Shown: one piece after another, positions 17,313-24,956 of the stretch
Position numbering within the stretch: position 1 is the stretch's first letter
How the letters are laid out: the number at the start of each line of letters is the position of its first letter
DNA from: Halalkalibacter wakoensis JCM 9140
GTDB taxonomy: Bacteria > Bacillota > Bacilli > Bacillales > Bacillaceae_D
Assembly: GCF_000513095.1 (NCBI RefSeq)
Contig: NZ_BAUT01000033.1
Span: forward strand, 1-41,131
Direction of reading: 5' to 3'
DNA length: 41,131 nucleotides
Translations under genes and position numbers: made by a program
The notes under the pieces: generated by a model
Seen by the model: only the letters and a program-made list of their open reading frames with translations
Told to the model about the DNA's origin: nothing
Database searches by the model: none

Positions 17313-17933
17313 TTACAATTGATCGTTTCGCCATTCGACCAAAATAGCATAATCAAGGGATTCCTCATCTTCAAGGTAATTAGGCATGACTTGAAGGGGA
17401 CGAAGCCCTTGTTTTAACATAAACGTTAAAACAAGATCTTTGATTTCTCCCTTTTGAACTGCTTCTACATATTGGTCTGCAGTTAGTTTATCTGCGTATT
17501 CATGGTAATTTGGAATGCGACAACCTGCGATAAATCGTTTGAGTCCAAGTTTTCGAACGGTCTCTTTGCGTGCCTCATAAAGGGCCCCGGCAATCCCTTT
17601 TCCACGATAAGAAGGTCTTACACATAAATCGATTCCGTATAAACTATCCCCGTTTGGGTCGTGACTTCTTTTAATAAAGCCGTCGTCAGCGACCTCTTCC
17701 CACGTGTGTGGTTTTCCATCATAGGTGACCAGTAAGGAAGTAGCAGAGCCAACGGCAACGTCATTCTCCTCTGCAAGCAATGCACCTTCTGGAAATGTCA
17801 TGACATGTGCTTCAATTTGATCCCGTGACCACCATAAGTCTTCTGGGAATGGTGGAGGAAATGCTTCTTTTTGGATGTCTAATAATCCATTAAAGTCAGC
17901 TAGTGTATATGGACGAACTCTTACTGTACTCAT
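17313..17933 (-). CDS. GNAT-family N-acetyltransferase
   Basis: Acetyl-CoA-dependent acyltransferase of 206 residues; substrate unknown. The start at 17933 (MSTVRVRPYT) follows AAAGGAGGTTCTTTC; a longer in-frame start has no ribosome-binding site. The acetyl-CoA-binding motif A is clear (IDLCVRPSYRGKGIAGALYE), after an N-terminal segment LLDIQKEAFPPPFPEDLWW. The C-terminus (FMLKQGLRPLQVMPNYLEDEESLDYAILVEW) resembles the GNAT domain that in other bacteria is fused to a carbon-nitrogen hydrolase. Here it stands alone. It converges on ywdI. Confidence 0.82.
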   Translation of the reverse strand: MSTVRVRPYTLADFNGLLDIQKEAFPPPFPEDLWWSRDQIEAHVMTFPEGALLAEENDVAVGSATSLLVTYDGKPHTWEEVADDGFIKRSHDPNGDSLYGIDLCVRPSYRGKGIAGALYEARKETVRKLGLKRFIAGCRIPNYHEYADKLTADQYVEAVQKGEIKDLVLTFMLKQGLRPLQVMPNYLEDEESLDYAILVEWRNDQL

Positions 17934-18071
17934 GAAAGAACCTCCTTTTTTGTCTATTTTAAAGAAAGAAAAGTGAAATTTCACGTAAAAGGTTGGTTTT
18001 CTAAACAAATTCTTGTTTGGTATAAATTGTGGTAAGATTTGGTTGAGTTCTTAAAAAGGAGTTGAGTAAAA

Positions 18072-18443
18072 ATGGCAAAAATCTTTATTTTAATTGGCAG
18101 CATTATTATGGGTTTATCTGTAGCGATTGGTGCATTTGGTGCACACGGACTAGAACCACGTTTAACAGAACGTATGATGAAAAACTATCAAACAGGTGTC
18201 CAATACCATATGGTTCATGGACTCGCTATTTTAGCAGTAGGAATTATTGCATTAAAGTACCAACTTCCTGGTTTAAATGGGGCGGGGTGGAGTTTTCTAA
18301 TTGGTATCCTTCTCTTTTCAGGAAGCTTGTATGCAATGGCTTTAACTGGAATCACGAAGCTTGGCGCCATTACACCAATAGGAGGTTTAGCCTTTATTGT
18401 TGGTTGGGTGTTGCTAGCAATTGCTGTGATGAGAGGGTTATAA
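18072..18443 (+). CDS. ywdK: DUF423 membrane protein YwdK
   Basis: A 123-residue integral membrane protein of the DUF423 family with four hydrophobic segments. Signatures: AIGAFGAHGLEPRL at the N-terminus, YHMVHGLAILAVGI, FSGSLYAMALTG, and ITPIGGLAFIVGWVLL. AAGGAG precedes ATG 18072. The function is not known. The place between ywdI and gerQ matches B. subtilis, where the intervening ywdJ is absent here. Confidence 0.88.
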   Translation: MAKIFILIGSIIMGLSVAIGAFGAHGLEPRLTERMMKNYQTGVQYHMVHGLAILAVGIIALKYQLPGLNGAGWSFLIGILLFSGSLYAMALTGITKLGAITPIGGLAFIVGWVLLAIAVMRGL

Positions 18444-18469
18444 AAACCGGTCACTTTTCAAAAGGAAAA

Positions 18470-18505
18470 GCCTTGAGAGATGTAGCAACTCTCAAGGCCT
18501 ATTTA
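18470..18505. terminator. Shared terminator between ywdK and gerQ
   Basis: A 10-bp perfect stem GCCTTGAGAG / CTCTCAAGGC in the 70-base gap between the convergent genes, flanked by A-rich and T-rich sequence. It probably serves both strands. Confidence 0.75.
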
Positions 18506-18513
18506 TGTTATTG

Positions 18514-19035
18514 TTAAGAGCCGTTTGGACGCGGGGAGTAAGTGGCTAACGGTGCTGCTGCTTGCCCGAATGGGTAGTCATACTCAATTGGCTCAAAGAA
18601 TTCGACATAATCTAGGTTTACCATAAGTAATAAGTAATGATTTTGGTCTTCAAAATCGCCAACCACGATATGATCACGTCCAGCTTCTTCTACAATTCCT
18701 TCAAACACTCGCGCATTCCATTCCGCATTGTTTTCAAACGTCATGTAGAATCTAGCTCTTTTCCCGCGGTTTAACCTAAGAATATTTTCAATGTATGATT
18801 GTTCAAGTGGCAGCATGCCTTCTTGTTGAGCAAAGAATTGTGATGGAGTCATCCCTTGTTGAAACATTTGTGACGTTTGTGTAATACCTGGCACTTGCTG
18901 ATATTGATAAGCTTGAGAAGATTGATAAGGCATTTGCCCAGTTGGCTGAGTCGGTTGCTGCTGTTGAGGGAATCCTTGTTGCTGGCCATACGCTGTTGTT
19001 CCTTGTTGTTGTGGATACCATGGTTGTTGATACAC
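18514..19035 (-). CDS. gerQ: Spore coat / germination protein GerQ
   Basis: A spore-coat protein needed for CwlJ to localise and act on the cortex during germination. GTG 19035 is preceded by AAGGGGCG (173 residues). The conserved domain is residues 70-165: LPLEQSYIENILRLNRGKRA, FYMTFENNAEWNARVFEG, EAGRDHIVVGDF, LLLMVNLDYVEFFE and IEYDYPFG. The N-terminal 65 residues are a Gln/Tyr/Pro-rich low-complexity region (YQQPWYPQQQG, FPQQQQPTQPTG). The protein has only one Lys (in NRGKRA). B. subtilis GerQ has Lys2, Lys4 and Lys5, used for transglutaminase cross-linking; no such residues exist here. It is 24 bases downstream of cwlJ, as in the cwlJ-gerQ operon. Confidence 0.92.
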   Translation of the reverse strand: MYQQPWYPQQQGTTAYGQQQGFPQQQQPTQPTGQMPYQSSQAYQYQQVPGITQTSQMFQQGMTPSQFFAQQEGMLPLEQSYIENILRLNRGKRARFYMTFENNAEWNARVFEGIVEEAGRDHIVVGDFEDQNHYLLLMVNLDYVEFFEPIEYDYPFGQAAAPLATYSPRPNGS

Positions 19036-19059
19036 ATTGATCGCCCCTTTTTCAGTTAG

Positions 19060-19491
19060 TTAATACGTTCCGAACACTTCGCCACAATCTGAAGGCAATG
19101 GTTGATAAAAACAGTGCAACTTATAACGACCTGTATTCCACTGTCCCCACCACTGCGCAGGACACGAACCTTCTGGACGGAAGAACCATAATGAAAATTC
19201 AGCAGGATGGAACCTCTCGCCATTAATCACGCGGCGTGCTAACCGCCGATCTTTCTCTCTCGCAGTTTGGTAAAAATAACTTTTTTGGACAGCTTCAAAT
19301 CCACCAGGAGACTGAAAAGCCATATGCGGTATCGTATTGACATTTCCAAAATCCATACAGCGTACTCTTGTGCGGTTAACCATAACATTTCCCGCCATTA
19401 ACATACCAAGCTCTCCTTCACCTTCTGCCTCAGCTCTCATTAAACGTGCTAGCATATCGACATCATTAGAATTTGCCTTAATAACAGCCAT
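19060..19491 (-). CDS. cwlJ: Spore cortex-lytic hydrolase CwlJ
   Basis: Hydrolyses spore-cortex peptidoglycan during germination. It belongs to the SleB/CwlJ (Hydrolase_2) family, has no signal peptide and no N-terminal peptidoglycan-binding domain, and so is CwlJ rather than SleB. The protein has 143 residues with GGAGGTG before the start at 19491. The family motif ARLMRAEAEGEGELGMLMAG contains the conserved Glu (residue 21), followed by VMVNRTRVRCMDF, FQSPGGFEAV and AEFSLWFF. Expressed in the mother cell in relatives; the upstream sequence shows no clear sigma-E promoter to me. Confidence 0.94.
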   Translation of the reverse strand: MAVIKANSNDVDMLARLMRAEAEGEGELGMLMAGNVMVNRTRVRCMDFGNVNTIPHMAFQSPGGFEAVQKSYFYQTAREKDRRLARRVINGERFHPAEFSLWFFRPEGSCPAQWWGQWNTGRYKLHCFYQPLPSDCGEVFGTY

Positions 19492-19682
19492 CCGTTCACC
19501 TCCTATCCAAAGTTGACTTTCTAAGTTGTTAAGTAAGAGTTATAAACGAAACCTGCAACCTAAAATGAAAGAATGATGCCGTAATCGGTGCAGTTACTTC
19601 ACTATATGAGTGGAAAAAGGGGCGTATGCATGTGTTTTCAAATTAGTCTTCGGATCCACTAGTAAAGACTATCGAAATAACA

Positions 19683-19712
19683 AAAAACCACACCCTAATC
19701 GATGTGGTTTCT
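19683..19712 (-). terminator. Terminator of hemQ
   Basis: On the minus strand, AACCACATC...GTGTGGTT forms a stem followed by a long T-run (the A-run at 19682-19687 on the plus strand), just past the hemQ stop. The rest of 19492-19682 shows no feature I can support. Confidence 0.8.
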
Positions 19713-19718
19713 TCCTAT

Positions 19719-20468
19719 TTATATGCTGAAGAACTTAGGTAGGTGACTAGGTTGAAGGATGTTTCCTACATAAAATGATCCGAATTCACCATATCGAGCT
19801 GATACTTCATCAAAACGCATTTCATAAACTAATTTTTTAAATTGAAGTACATCATCAGCGAATAACGTTACGCCCCATTCCCAATCATCAAAACCAACAG
19901 AACCAGTAATAACCTGTTTCACTTTCCCAGCATAGCTGCGGCCAATCATTCCATGACTACGCATAAGGGAACGTCGGTCTTCCATCGGTAGCATGTACCA
20001 ATTATCATCGCCATCACGACGCTTGTCCATTGGATAAAAACAAACGTGATTCGCTTTTGGCAATTGAGGGTACAAACGTGCTCGAACATGTGGATTTTGA
20101 TAAGGATCCTCATCGCTTTCTCCTGCCATATAGTTGCTTAACTCAACAACAGATACATACGAATAAGATGGAATCGTGAATTCAGCTAAACGACTTTTGT
20201 TAAAAATGGCTTCAATCTCATTTAATTCTTCCATTGTCGGACGAAGAATCATGAGCATGAAATCAGCCTTTTGACCAACGATTGAATAAATCGCGTGGCT
20301 GCCTTTTTCATCTGCCTCTGTTTGCTCCCAATTGTCAATTTGTGATTGGAACTCTGCTATAATTTCCTCTCGTTCTTCTGCTGAGATCGTTTTCCATGCT
20401 GGCCAATTGATTGTACGGAAATCATGGAGACAATACCAACCATCTAATGTAATTGCAGCTTCGCTCAT
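19719..20468 (-). CDS. hemQ: Coproheme decarboxylase HemQ
   Basis: Last enzyme of the coproporphyrin-dependent haem pathway of Firmicutes: oxidative decarboxylation of coprohaem to haem b. Formerly YwfI / chlorite-dismutase-like. I start at 20468 ([18 protein letters not shown]), six bases after AAAGGAGATG; a longer ORF is open upstream but lacks a ribosome-binding site. 249 residues. The catalytic Tyr145 is in [19 protein letters not shown] and the proximal haem ligand His172 is in [14 protein letters not shown]. The C-terminus has [12 protein letters not shown] and FYVG. It precedes pta, as in B. subtilis, but is read in the opposite direction. Confidence 0.95.
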   Translation of the reverse strand: MSEAAITLDGWYCLHDFRTINWPAWKTISAEEREEIIAEFQSQIDNWEQTEADEKGSHAIYSIVGQKADFMLMILRPTMEELNEIEAIFNKSRLAEFTIPSYSYVSVVELSNYMAGESDEDPYQNPHVRARLYPQLPKANHVCFYPMDKRRDGDDNWYMLPMEDRRSLMRSHGMIGRSYAGKVKQVITGSVGFDDWEWGVTLFADDVLQFKKLVYEMRFDEVSARYGEFGSFYVGNILQPSHLPKFFSI

Positions 20469-20589
20469 TAAAAACATCTCCTTTATGTGAAAGTATCGTT
20501 TCAAATATGTAATCAACGATACTATATCATATTTAAAACGACGAAGCCACGAACGGAGCCAGGCTGAAGAATGAGAAGTGTCTAAATTG

Positions 20590-21336
20590 TTACTTTCTCA
20601 TGTTAAGAAAGGCTGCAATGGCCGCTTTGTGCTCTTTTGATTCACCAGCCTTGCGTTGGGCGTCTACTTCCATTTGTAAAACTTCATGTAAGGAGCTTTG
20701 GAAACTTTGGTGAAAGTTTTGCTTCATAAGGCTAAAAGCTGTAAAGGGCATTGATTTTACAGTCTCAAGAAATAGGTCAAGACCTTCAACTTGAGTGACA
20801 AGTTGAATTTGTCTAGCTTCTTCAGCAGAAAGAAGTTTGCCAAGAGCAAGCTCCATAGCATTGCCTAATCCAATGAGTCGAGGTAAAAAATAAGAAGCAC
20901 CTGCATCAGGAACGAGTCCAATCTTCATAAAGCCAAGGCCTAGCGTGGCGTTTTTAGAGGCAACGCGGTAATCACACGCAAGGGCAATGCTTAAACCAGC
21001 CCCAACCGCAATCCCGTTAATATGTGCAACCGTAGGCTTTTTCATCGAAACAATTTGACGAATTAGTCGATTATACGTCTCCTCTAAAAACGTTCCATAG
21101 TCAAATGTTTGAAGATCTTCTATTGGGATGCTCTTTAAATCAGCTCCAGCGGAAAAAGCACCTTGACATCCTTGAATCACAACAACCCGAACTGTATCAT
21201 CAGCGTCATAGGATTGAAGCAAATCATGTAACTCGTCGAGCAATGCTTTATTTAATGCGTTTTTTACTTCTGGTCGGTTTAGAGTAATGGTAGCAACTTG
21301 GTTTTCCACTTTGGATCTAACAGCCAATGAATTCAT
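20590..21336 (-). CDS. Enoyl-CoA hydratase/isomerase family protein
   Basis: A crotonase-fold enzyme acting on acyl-CoA thioesters. The start at 21336 ([13 protein letters not shown]) follows GGGGGAT; 248 residues. Oxyanion-hole motifs: [10 protein letters not shown] and [20 protein letters not shown]. The acid-region motif [17 protein letters not shown] has Asp where hydratases such as FadB have Glu, similar to PaaG-type isomerases, so the reaction may be isomerisation rather than hydration. The C-terminus is the usual helical trimerisation segment. It is not in an obvious fatty-acid operon: hemQ follows on the same strand after 121 bases and pta diverges. Confidence 0.85.
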   Translation of the reverse strand: MNSLAVRSKVENQVATITLNRPEVKNALNKALLDELHDLLQSYDADDTVRVVVIQGCQGAFSAGADLKSIPIEDLQTFDYGTFLEETYNRLIRQIVSMKKPTVAHINGIAVGAGLSIALACDYRVASKNATLGLGFMKIGLVPDAGASYFLPRLIGLGNAMELALGKLLSAEEARQIQLVTQVEGLDLFLETVKSMPFTAFSLMKQNFHQSFQSSLHEVLQMEVDAQRKAGESKEHKAAIAAFLNMRK

Positions 21337-21473
21337 CTGAACGTAATCCCCCTTTATTACAAAAATGAATGACAATTCACTTTGTAAAACATCTTTTCGA
21401 CACATAACCCTGAAATCCTTTGGCTATCCTAAAACTAATGTAAGAAGTAACGAAAAATGCTAATGTAGTAAGC

Positions 21474-21488
21474 ATGAAAGCGAAAACA
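21474..21488 (+). promoter_or_regulatory. cre (CcpA) site upstream of pta
   Basis: ATGAAAGCGAAAACA matches WTGNAANCGNWNNCW at every position. It lies 36 bases upstream of a consensus TTGACA (21524-21529). An upstream cre fits the known activation of pta by CcpA in B. subtilis. The -10 element is not clear to me. Confidence 0.65.
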
Positions 21489-21611
21489 TTATTATTTTTT
21501 AAAAAATTAACACTTTAGTGAACTTGACAATTATGGTTCCTTTTTGCTTACAAGAGGAGTATCCTTATGGTAAGAGTAAGTTAAGTACGTAAAACTTAGG
21601 GGGAATTAATC

Positions 21612-22601
21612 TTGAGTAATCTTTTTTCCGAAATAAAAGCACAAGTTGAAAAACATAAACCAACGATCGTTTTGCCAGAAGGAACTGACGAACGCATTTT
21701 AGAAGCAGCAGCAAATTTGGCAAAAGATCAAGTTGTTACACCGATTTTAATTGGGAATCCAACAGAGGTTAGAGCAAAAGCTATTGAGAATCAAATCGAC
21801 TTGGGTGATGTGACGATTTTAGACCCTCATAACTATGAGGGAATGGATGAAATGGTGAAAGCTTTTGTTGAGCGCCGTAATGGAAAAGAAACTGAGGAGA
21901 CAGCAAAAGAAAAATTAGTTGATGTGAATTACTTCGGAACGATGCTTGTTTATATGGACAAAGCCGACGGCCTAGTAAGTGGGGCTGCCCATTCAACTGG
22001 AGATACCGTTCGACCGGCATTACAAATCATCAAAACACAGCCAGGCATTAAGCGTACGTCAGGTGTGTTTGTTATGGTAAAAGATGAGCATAAATTTGTT
22101 TTCGGTGATTGTGCAATCAACATTGCTCCAAATAACGAAGAGTTAGCAGAGATTGCCATTGCGACAGCAGAAACCGCAAAAGTGTTCGGACTAGATCCAA
22201 AAGTAGCGATGCTTAGCTTCTCAACAAAAGGCTCTGCATCATCAATCGAAACGAAAAAAGTATCTGAAGCAACTAAGATGGCGCAAGAAGCAAGACCAGA
22301 CTTAGTTATCGATGGAGAGTTCCAATTTGACGCTGCATTTGTTCCAGCAGTCGCGCAAAAGAAAGCACCAGATTCTCCACTTCAAGGCCAAGCTAATGTC
22401 TTCATTTTCCCAAGCCTTGAGTCAGGAAACCTTGGTTATAAAATTGCGCAGCGCCTTGGTGGATACGACGCAATTGGACCAATCTTACAAGGGTTAAACA
22501 AACCAGTAAATGATTTATCACGCGGTTGTAATGCAGCAGACGTGTATAAACTGTCCCTTATCACAGCGATGCAAGCAATCAACCAAAAAGTAACGAATTA
22601 A
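21612..22601 (+). CDS. pta: Phosphate acetyltransferase
   Basis: Converts acetyl-CoA and phosphate to acetyl phosphate in the overflow acetate pathway. The start is TTG 21612 (AGGGGGAA upstream); homologues begin with the matching MSNLFSEI. The protein has 329 residues, the short PTA_PTB form without the N-terminal DRTGG domain. Motifs: VLPEGTDERILEAAANLA, NYFGTMLVYMDKADGLVSGA, HSTGDTVRPALQIIKT, MLSFSTKGSA, FQFDAAFVP and GCNAADVYKLS. It has its own terminator and is therefore monocistronic. Confidence 0.97.
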   Translation: MSNLFSEIKAQVEKHKPTIVLPEGTDERILEAAANLAKDQVVTPILIGNPTEVRAKAIENQIDLGDVTILDPHNYEGMDEMVKAFVERRNGKETEETAKEKLVDVNYFGTMLVYMDKADGLVSGAAHSTGDTVRPALQIIKTQPGIKRTSGVFVMVKDEHKFVFGDCAINIAPNNEELAEIAIATAETAKVFGLDPKVAMLSFSTKGSASSIETKKVSEATKMAQEARPDLVIDGEFQFDAAFVPAVAQKKAPDSPLQGQANVFIFPSLESGNLGYKIAQRLGGYDAIGPILQGLNKPVNDLSRGCNAADVYKLSLITAMQAINQKVTN

Positions 22602-22608
22602 TTTGTGA

Positions 22609-22643
22609 AAAGACGAAAATCACAGCGATTTTCGTCTTTTTTT
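22609..22643 (+). terminator. Terminator of pta
   Basis: AAAGACGAAAATC / GATTTTCGTCTTT stem, loop ACAGC, followed by a T-run. Confidence 0.95.
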
Positions 22644-22667
22644 AAGTTGGAGAAAAGGGTGTAGGCC

Positions 22668-22912
22668 AAGTTCGGACAGAAAAGAGGGGAATGAGTTAGA
22701 TTGTGTCCGAAGAAGGTGCAAGTTCGGACAGAAAACTGGGTGAAGAGCTAGAAGGTGTCCAAAGAGAGTCTAAGTTCGGACAGAAAGCCGGGTGAAGAGC
22801 CAAAAGCTGTCCGAAGAGGGTGCAGGTTCGGACAGAAAGCCGGGTGAAGAACTAGAAGTTGTCCGAAGAGAGTGCAGGTTCGGACAGAAAGCAGGGGGAA
22901 AAACAAAATCCG
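22668..22912 (+). repeat. Tandem array of 52-bp units with internal inverted repeats
   Basis: Four complete units start at 22668, 22720, 22772 and 22824, exactly 52 bp apart, with a fifth partial unit from 22876. Each full unit has AGTTCGGACAGAAA near its start and TGTCCGAAGA near its end (TGTCCAAAGA in unit 2). TTCGGACA and TGTCCGAA are reverse complements, so each unit can form an 8-bp stem around about 24 bases. The period is not a multiple of three. The array lies between the pta terminator and the convergent lipL gene and fills most of that 369-base gap. Confidence 0.9.
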
Positions 22913-22970
22913 GATTCACATTTTGCTTGGAGGGCAACCCTTTTCAGTGCCCTCCATATGCAACTATAAG

Positions 22971-23819
22971 CTAATGCTTTTTCTCGATCTTAGCTAATGC
23001 CTTTTCGTTACGAGCAAGCACCCTTTCGTAGTTGTCATTAAATAGACTTTGCTCTTCAGCTGAAAATGGTTCGGGAGTTAACGTGACTCCTTCTTTAAGC
23101 ATTGTCTGTAGTAATTTTGTCATGACACTCGCAATCGTGAGTTCTTCATTTAGGAGCTCGCTTAATGAGGCCATCGTTTCAGGCCGTACGACGGGATAGG
23201 TAAACTTGGTTTCTTTACCGTTAACAGCTTTTTCATAAAAATGTTGAATAACCTTAGCGCGTTCGCTTCCGCTACCAGAAACACATAAATAAATTTGAAC
23301 GGCCACACCACCGCGAATTCGTCGTTGTGAAATGCCAGCAAATTTTTTCCCATTGATGCTTAAATCAAAACTGCCAGGGCAGTAAGAGCCAACAATTTCG
23401 TAGGCGTCAATTTCAACTTGATACTCAGTAAATGTTTTTTGAATAAGGGAATACATAAGCTCATATCCCGAATCAATCGAAAATCCTTTCTCTTCCTTTA
23501 AAATAAGAGAAAGATTTAGAACGCCATCATCTAAGACGACAGCTAGTCCTCCTGAATTTCGGACAATCGCACGATAGCCTGCTGACTCTAAGTAATCACA
23601 GCCTTCATCGATACAAGGCAGGCGGCTATCTTGAATCCCGAGAACAATCGTATGATGGTGAACCCAGGCTCGTAATGTTGGAAGCTGATTCTGTTGGCCG
23701 ATAAACGTACACAATGTGTCGTCATAGGCAAATGATTGTAGGGCATCAAAATCAGGACCAAACGTCGTATGATCTAACAGACGCCAATTTTTTGAAATGT
23801 CAAATAGAGAATTCATCAT
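22971..23819 (-). CDS. lipL: Octanoyl-[GcvH]:protein N-octanoyltransferase LipL
   Basis: Transfers octanoyl groups from the GcvH lipoyl domain to E2 subunits in the Bacillus lipoate pathway (YwfL). I start at 23819 because the ATG at 23825 is one base after AGGAG, while 23819 is seven bases away; 282 residues. BPL/LplA/LipB fold: RAWVHHHTIVLGIQDSRLP, RNSGGLAVVLDDGVLN, then the active-site Cys in VGSYCPGSFDLSINGKKFAG (Cys147 with this start) with the conserved Lys in NGKKFAG, and RRIRGGVAVQIYLCV. The C-terminal helical region is as in B. subtilis. Convergent with pta. Confidence 0.93.
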   Translation of the reverse strand: MMNSLFDISKNWRLLDHTTFGPDFDALQSFAYDDTLCTFIGQQNQLPTLRAWVHHHTIVLGIQDSRLPCIDEGCDYLESAGYRAIVRNSGGLAVVLDDGVLNLSLILKEEKGFSIDSGYELMYSLIQKTFTEYQVEIDAYEIVGSYCPGSFDLSINGKKFAGISQRRIRGGVAVQIYLCVSGSGSERAKVIQHFYEKAVNGKETKFTYPVVRPETMASLSELLNEELTIASVMTKLLQTMLKEGVTLTPEPFSAEEQSLFNDNYERVLARNEKALAKIEKKH

Positions 23820-23900
23820 GGACATGCTCCTAATAAGTGTTTAGAATATCGATATTATACCATGTTCAAACACCTAATCATGTACAGGTAAACTAGACAA

Positions 23901-23928
23901 TTGCTTCTATAAAAGTTTGTGATATACT
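23901..23928 (+). promoter_or_regulatory. Promoter of the DUF1450 gene
   Basis: TTGCTT (23901-23906), a 16-base spacer and TATACT (23923-23928), about 70 bases upstream of the start codon. Confidence 0.55.
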
Positions 23929-23998
23929 AGTTGTTGGTTTAAAAAGAGGACATTCCGTTGAACATATAGATAATTGTAGGAGAAGGAGTCAAGAAAAA

Positions 23999-24223
23999 AT
24001 GGCAAATGAGTTTCGAATTTGTGATGAATGCCAAGCGACAAACATCAAAACACTCGTCCCACGCTTGAAAAAAGTCGATGCTGATGCAACCATTGATATT
24101 AAATGCCAATCATACTGTGGTCCGGGAAGAAAAAAATCGTTTGCTTTTGTAAACAACCGTCCTGTCGCAGCACCAGACGAAGATCAGCTAATTGAAAAAG
24201 TGTTAAAAAAAATAAAAGCGTAA
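23999..24223 (+). CDS. DUF1450 family small cysteine protein
   Basis: A 74-residue cytoplasmic protein of the DUF1450 (YuzB-like) family; function unknown. AGGAGAAGGAG precedes ATG 23999. Four Cys are arranged as ICDEC near the N-terminus and [13 protein letters not shown] in the middle, which could bind a metal or form disulfides (inference). The rest is [20 protein letters not shown] and a Lys-rich end. It has its own promoter and terminator. Confidence 0.82.
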   Translation: MANEFRICDECQATNIKTLVPRLKKVDADATIDIKCQSYCGPGRKKSFAFVNNRPVAAPDEDQLIEKVLKKIKA

Positions 24224-24256
24224 ACCCCTTGTTACTTCGTAGCAGGGGTTTTTTGT
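24222..24256 (+). terminator. Terminator of the DUF1450 gene
   Basis: AAACCCCT / AGGGGTTT stem around TGTTACTTCGTAGC, starting at the stop codon and ending in TTTTTT. Confidence 0.9.
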
Positions 24257-24329
24257 ATGGGCTAGTGGAAGTAACGAATTCTTTCCATTGCGCTACGCCT
24301 GTGGATTCTCGCCCCTACCTCTATTTTAG

Positions 24330-24769
24330 AGGACTAGAAAAGTCCCTCACTGCCGCAGGGGAATGACACTCCGCTTTCCGCGGGTGCCCGGTGAGCCTCC
24401 TCGGCTGTCGCCTGCGGGGTCTCACACGTGGGTCACTGGTCCCGCAGGAGTCTCCGTGTCATTCCCCTGCTAGTATCAGCTTTCATACTTTTAATCCACG
24501 ATCAAACTATAATTAGCTTTTTGCGTGTGGCGGCAACGATGATGCTTTACTCGTTATAAGATCATTGAAGAGTAGGGAGCTTCTATCGTTCCTCTCAAAA
24601 AAGCGGACGGGATGGGAGGGCCGACACCCGCAGGAGGGAAGGGCAGGTTGAAATCCACCGGCGCAGCCGGTTAGTTCAACGCCCGCCTGCAGGTGCGTGC
24701 CCCCCATCCCGGGAGCGAGGGCAAAGCTCCCTTTCAAGTCCGAAGTAAACGAGCACTTTTTCAGTGGCC
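24330..24769 (-). mobile_element. Type C element, copy 2 (MITE-like, contains type A)
   Basis: About 440 bp. The right terminus GCACTTTTTCAGTGGCC (24753-24769) is identical to that of copy 1. The other terminus is altered to GGACTAGAAAAGTCC, which still forms an inverted repeat. The GC-rich half (GGCAGGTTGAAATCCACCGG, GTGCCCCCCATCCCGGGAGC) is the reverse complement of copy 1. No protein of its own; short ORFs across it are not credible. Confidence 0.72.
24355..24470 (+). repeat. Type A repeat nested in type C copy 2
   Basis: 116 bp with the perfect 15-bp ends GCAGGGGAATGACAC / GTGTCATTCCCCTGC, in the opposite orientation to the copy at 16655. Confidence 0.88.
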
Positions 24770-24956
24770 TCTCCTCATTTCCCCAAGGAAGAGTAACTTC
24801 CGCTTTATTTCATTAAGAGAAACAACTTCTTCAAAGCTTTACAAAAAATGACAGGATATTTGTATGATTTATGGAACTGTTATTGTATTAGGTTACAACA
24901 GGGTAAACATTCCTATATAATAGAAACTACTATTACCGGAAACGAGAGGGACGGAA

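Larger units (their letters stand above)
24271..24813 (-). repeat. Composite repeat: type B split by a type C element (reverse)
   Basis: This fills the 733-base gap before ywfO. Left: TTCCATTGCGCT then ACGCCTGTGGATTCTCGCCC and CTACCTCTATTTT, the reverse complement of the right part of type B with an internal deletion. Right: 24770-24813, CTCATTTCCCCAAGGAAGAG and CTTCCGCTTTATTTCA, the reverse of the left part of B. The insert is a type C element. A B-derived AAAT(A/G)(A/G)G-type segment occurs on both sides. Positions 24814-24956 hold only the ywfO leader. Confidence 0.78.

Noticed and set aside
18849-19037. ATG overlapping the gerQ GTG start in another frame
   Set aside because: The alternative frame gives a short low-complexity peptide. 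The GTG frame encodes the complete conserved GerQ domain.
22668-22912. CRISPR array
   Set aside because: The units vary throughout, there is no constant repeat of 24-40 bp with unique spacers, and no cas genes are present. The conserved parts are two complementary 8-mers in a 52-bp tandem unit.
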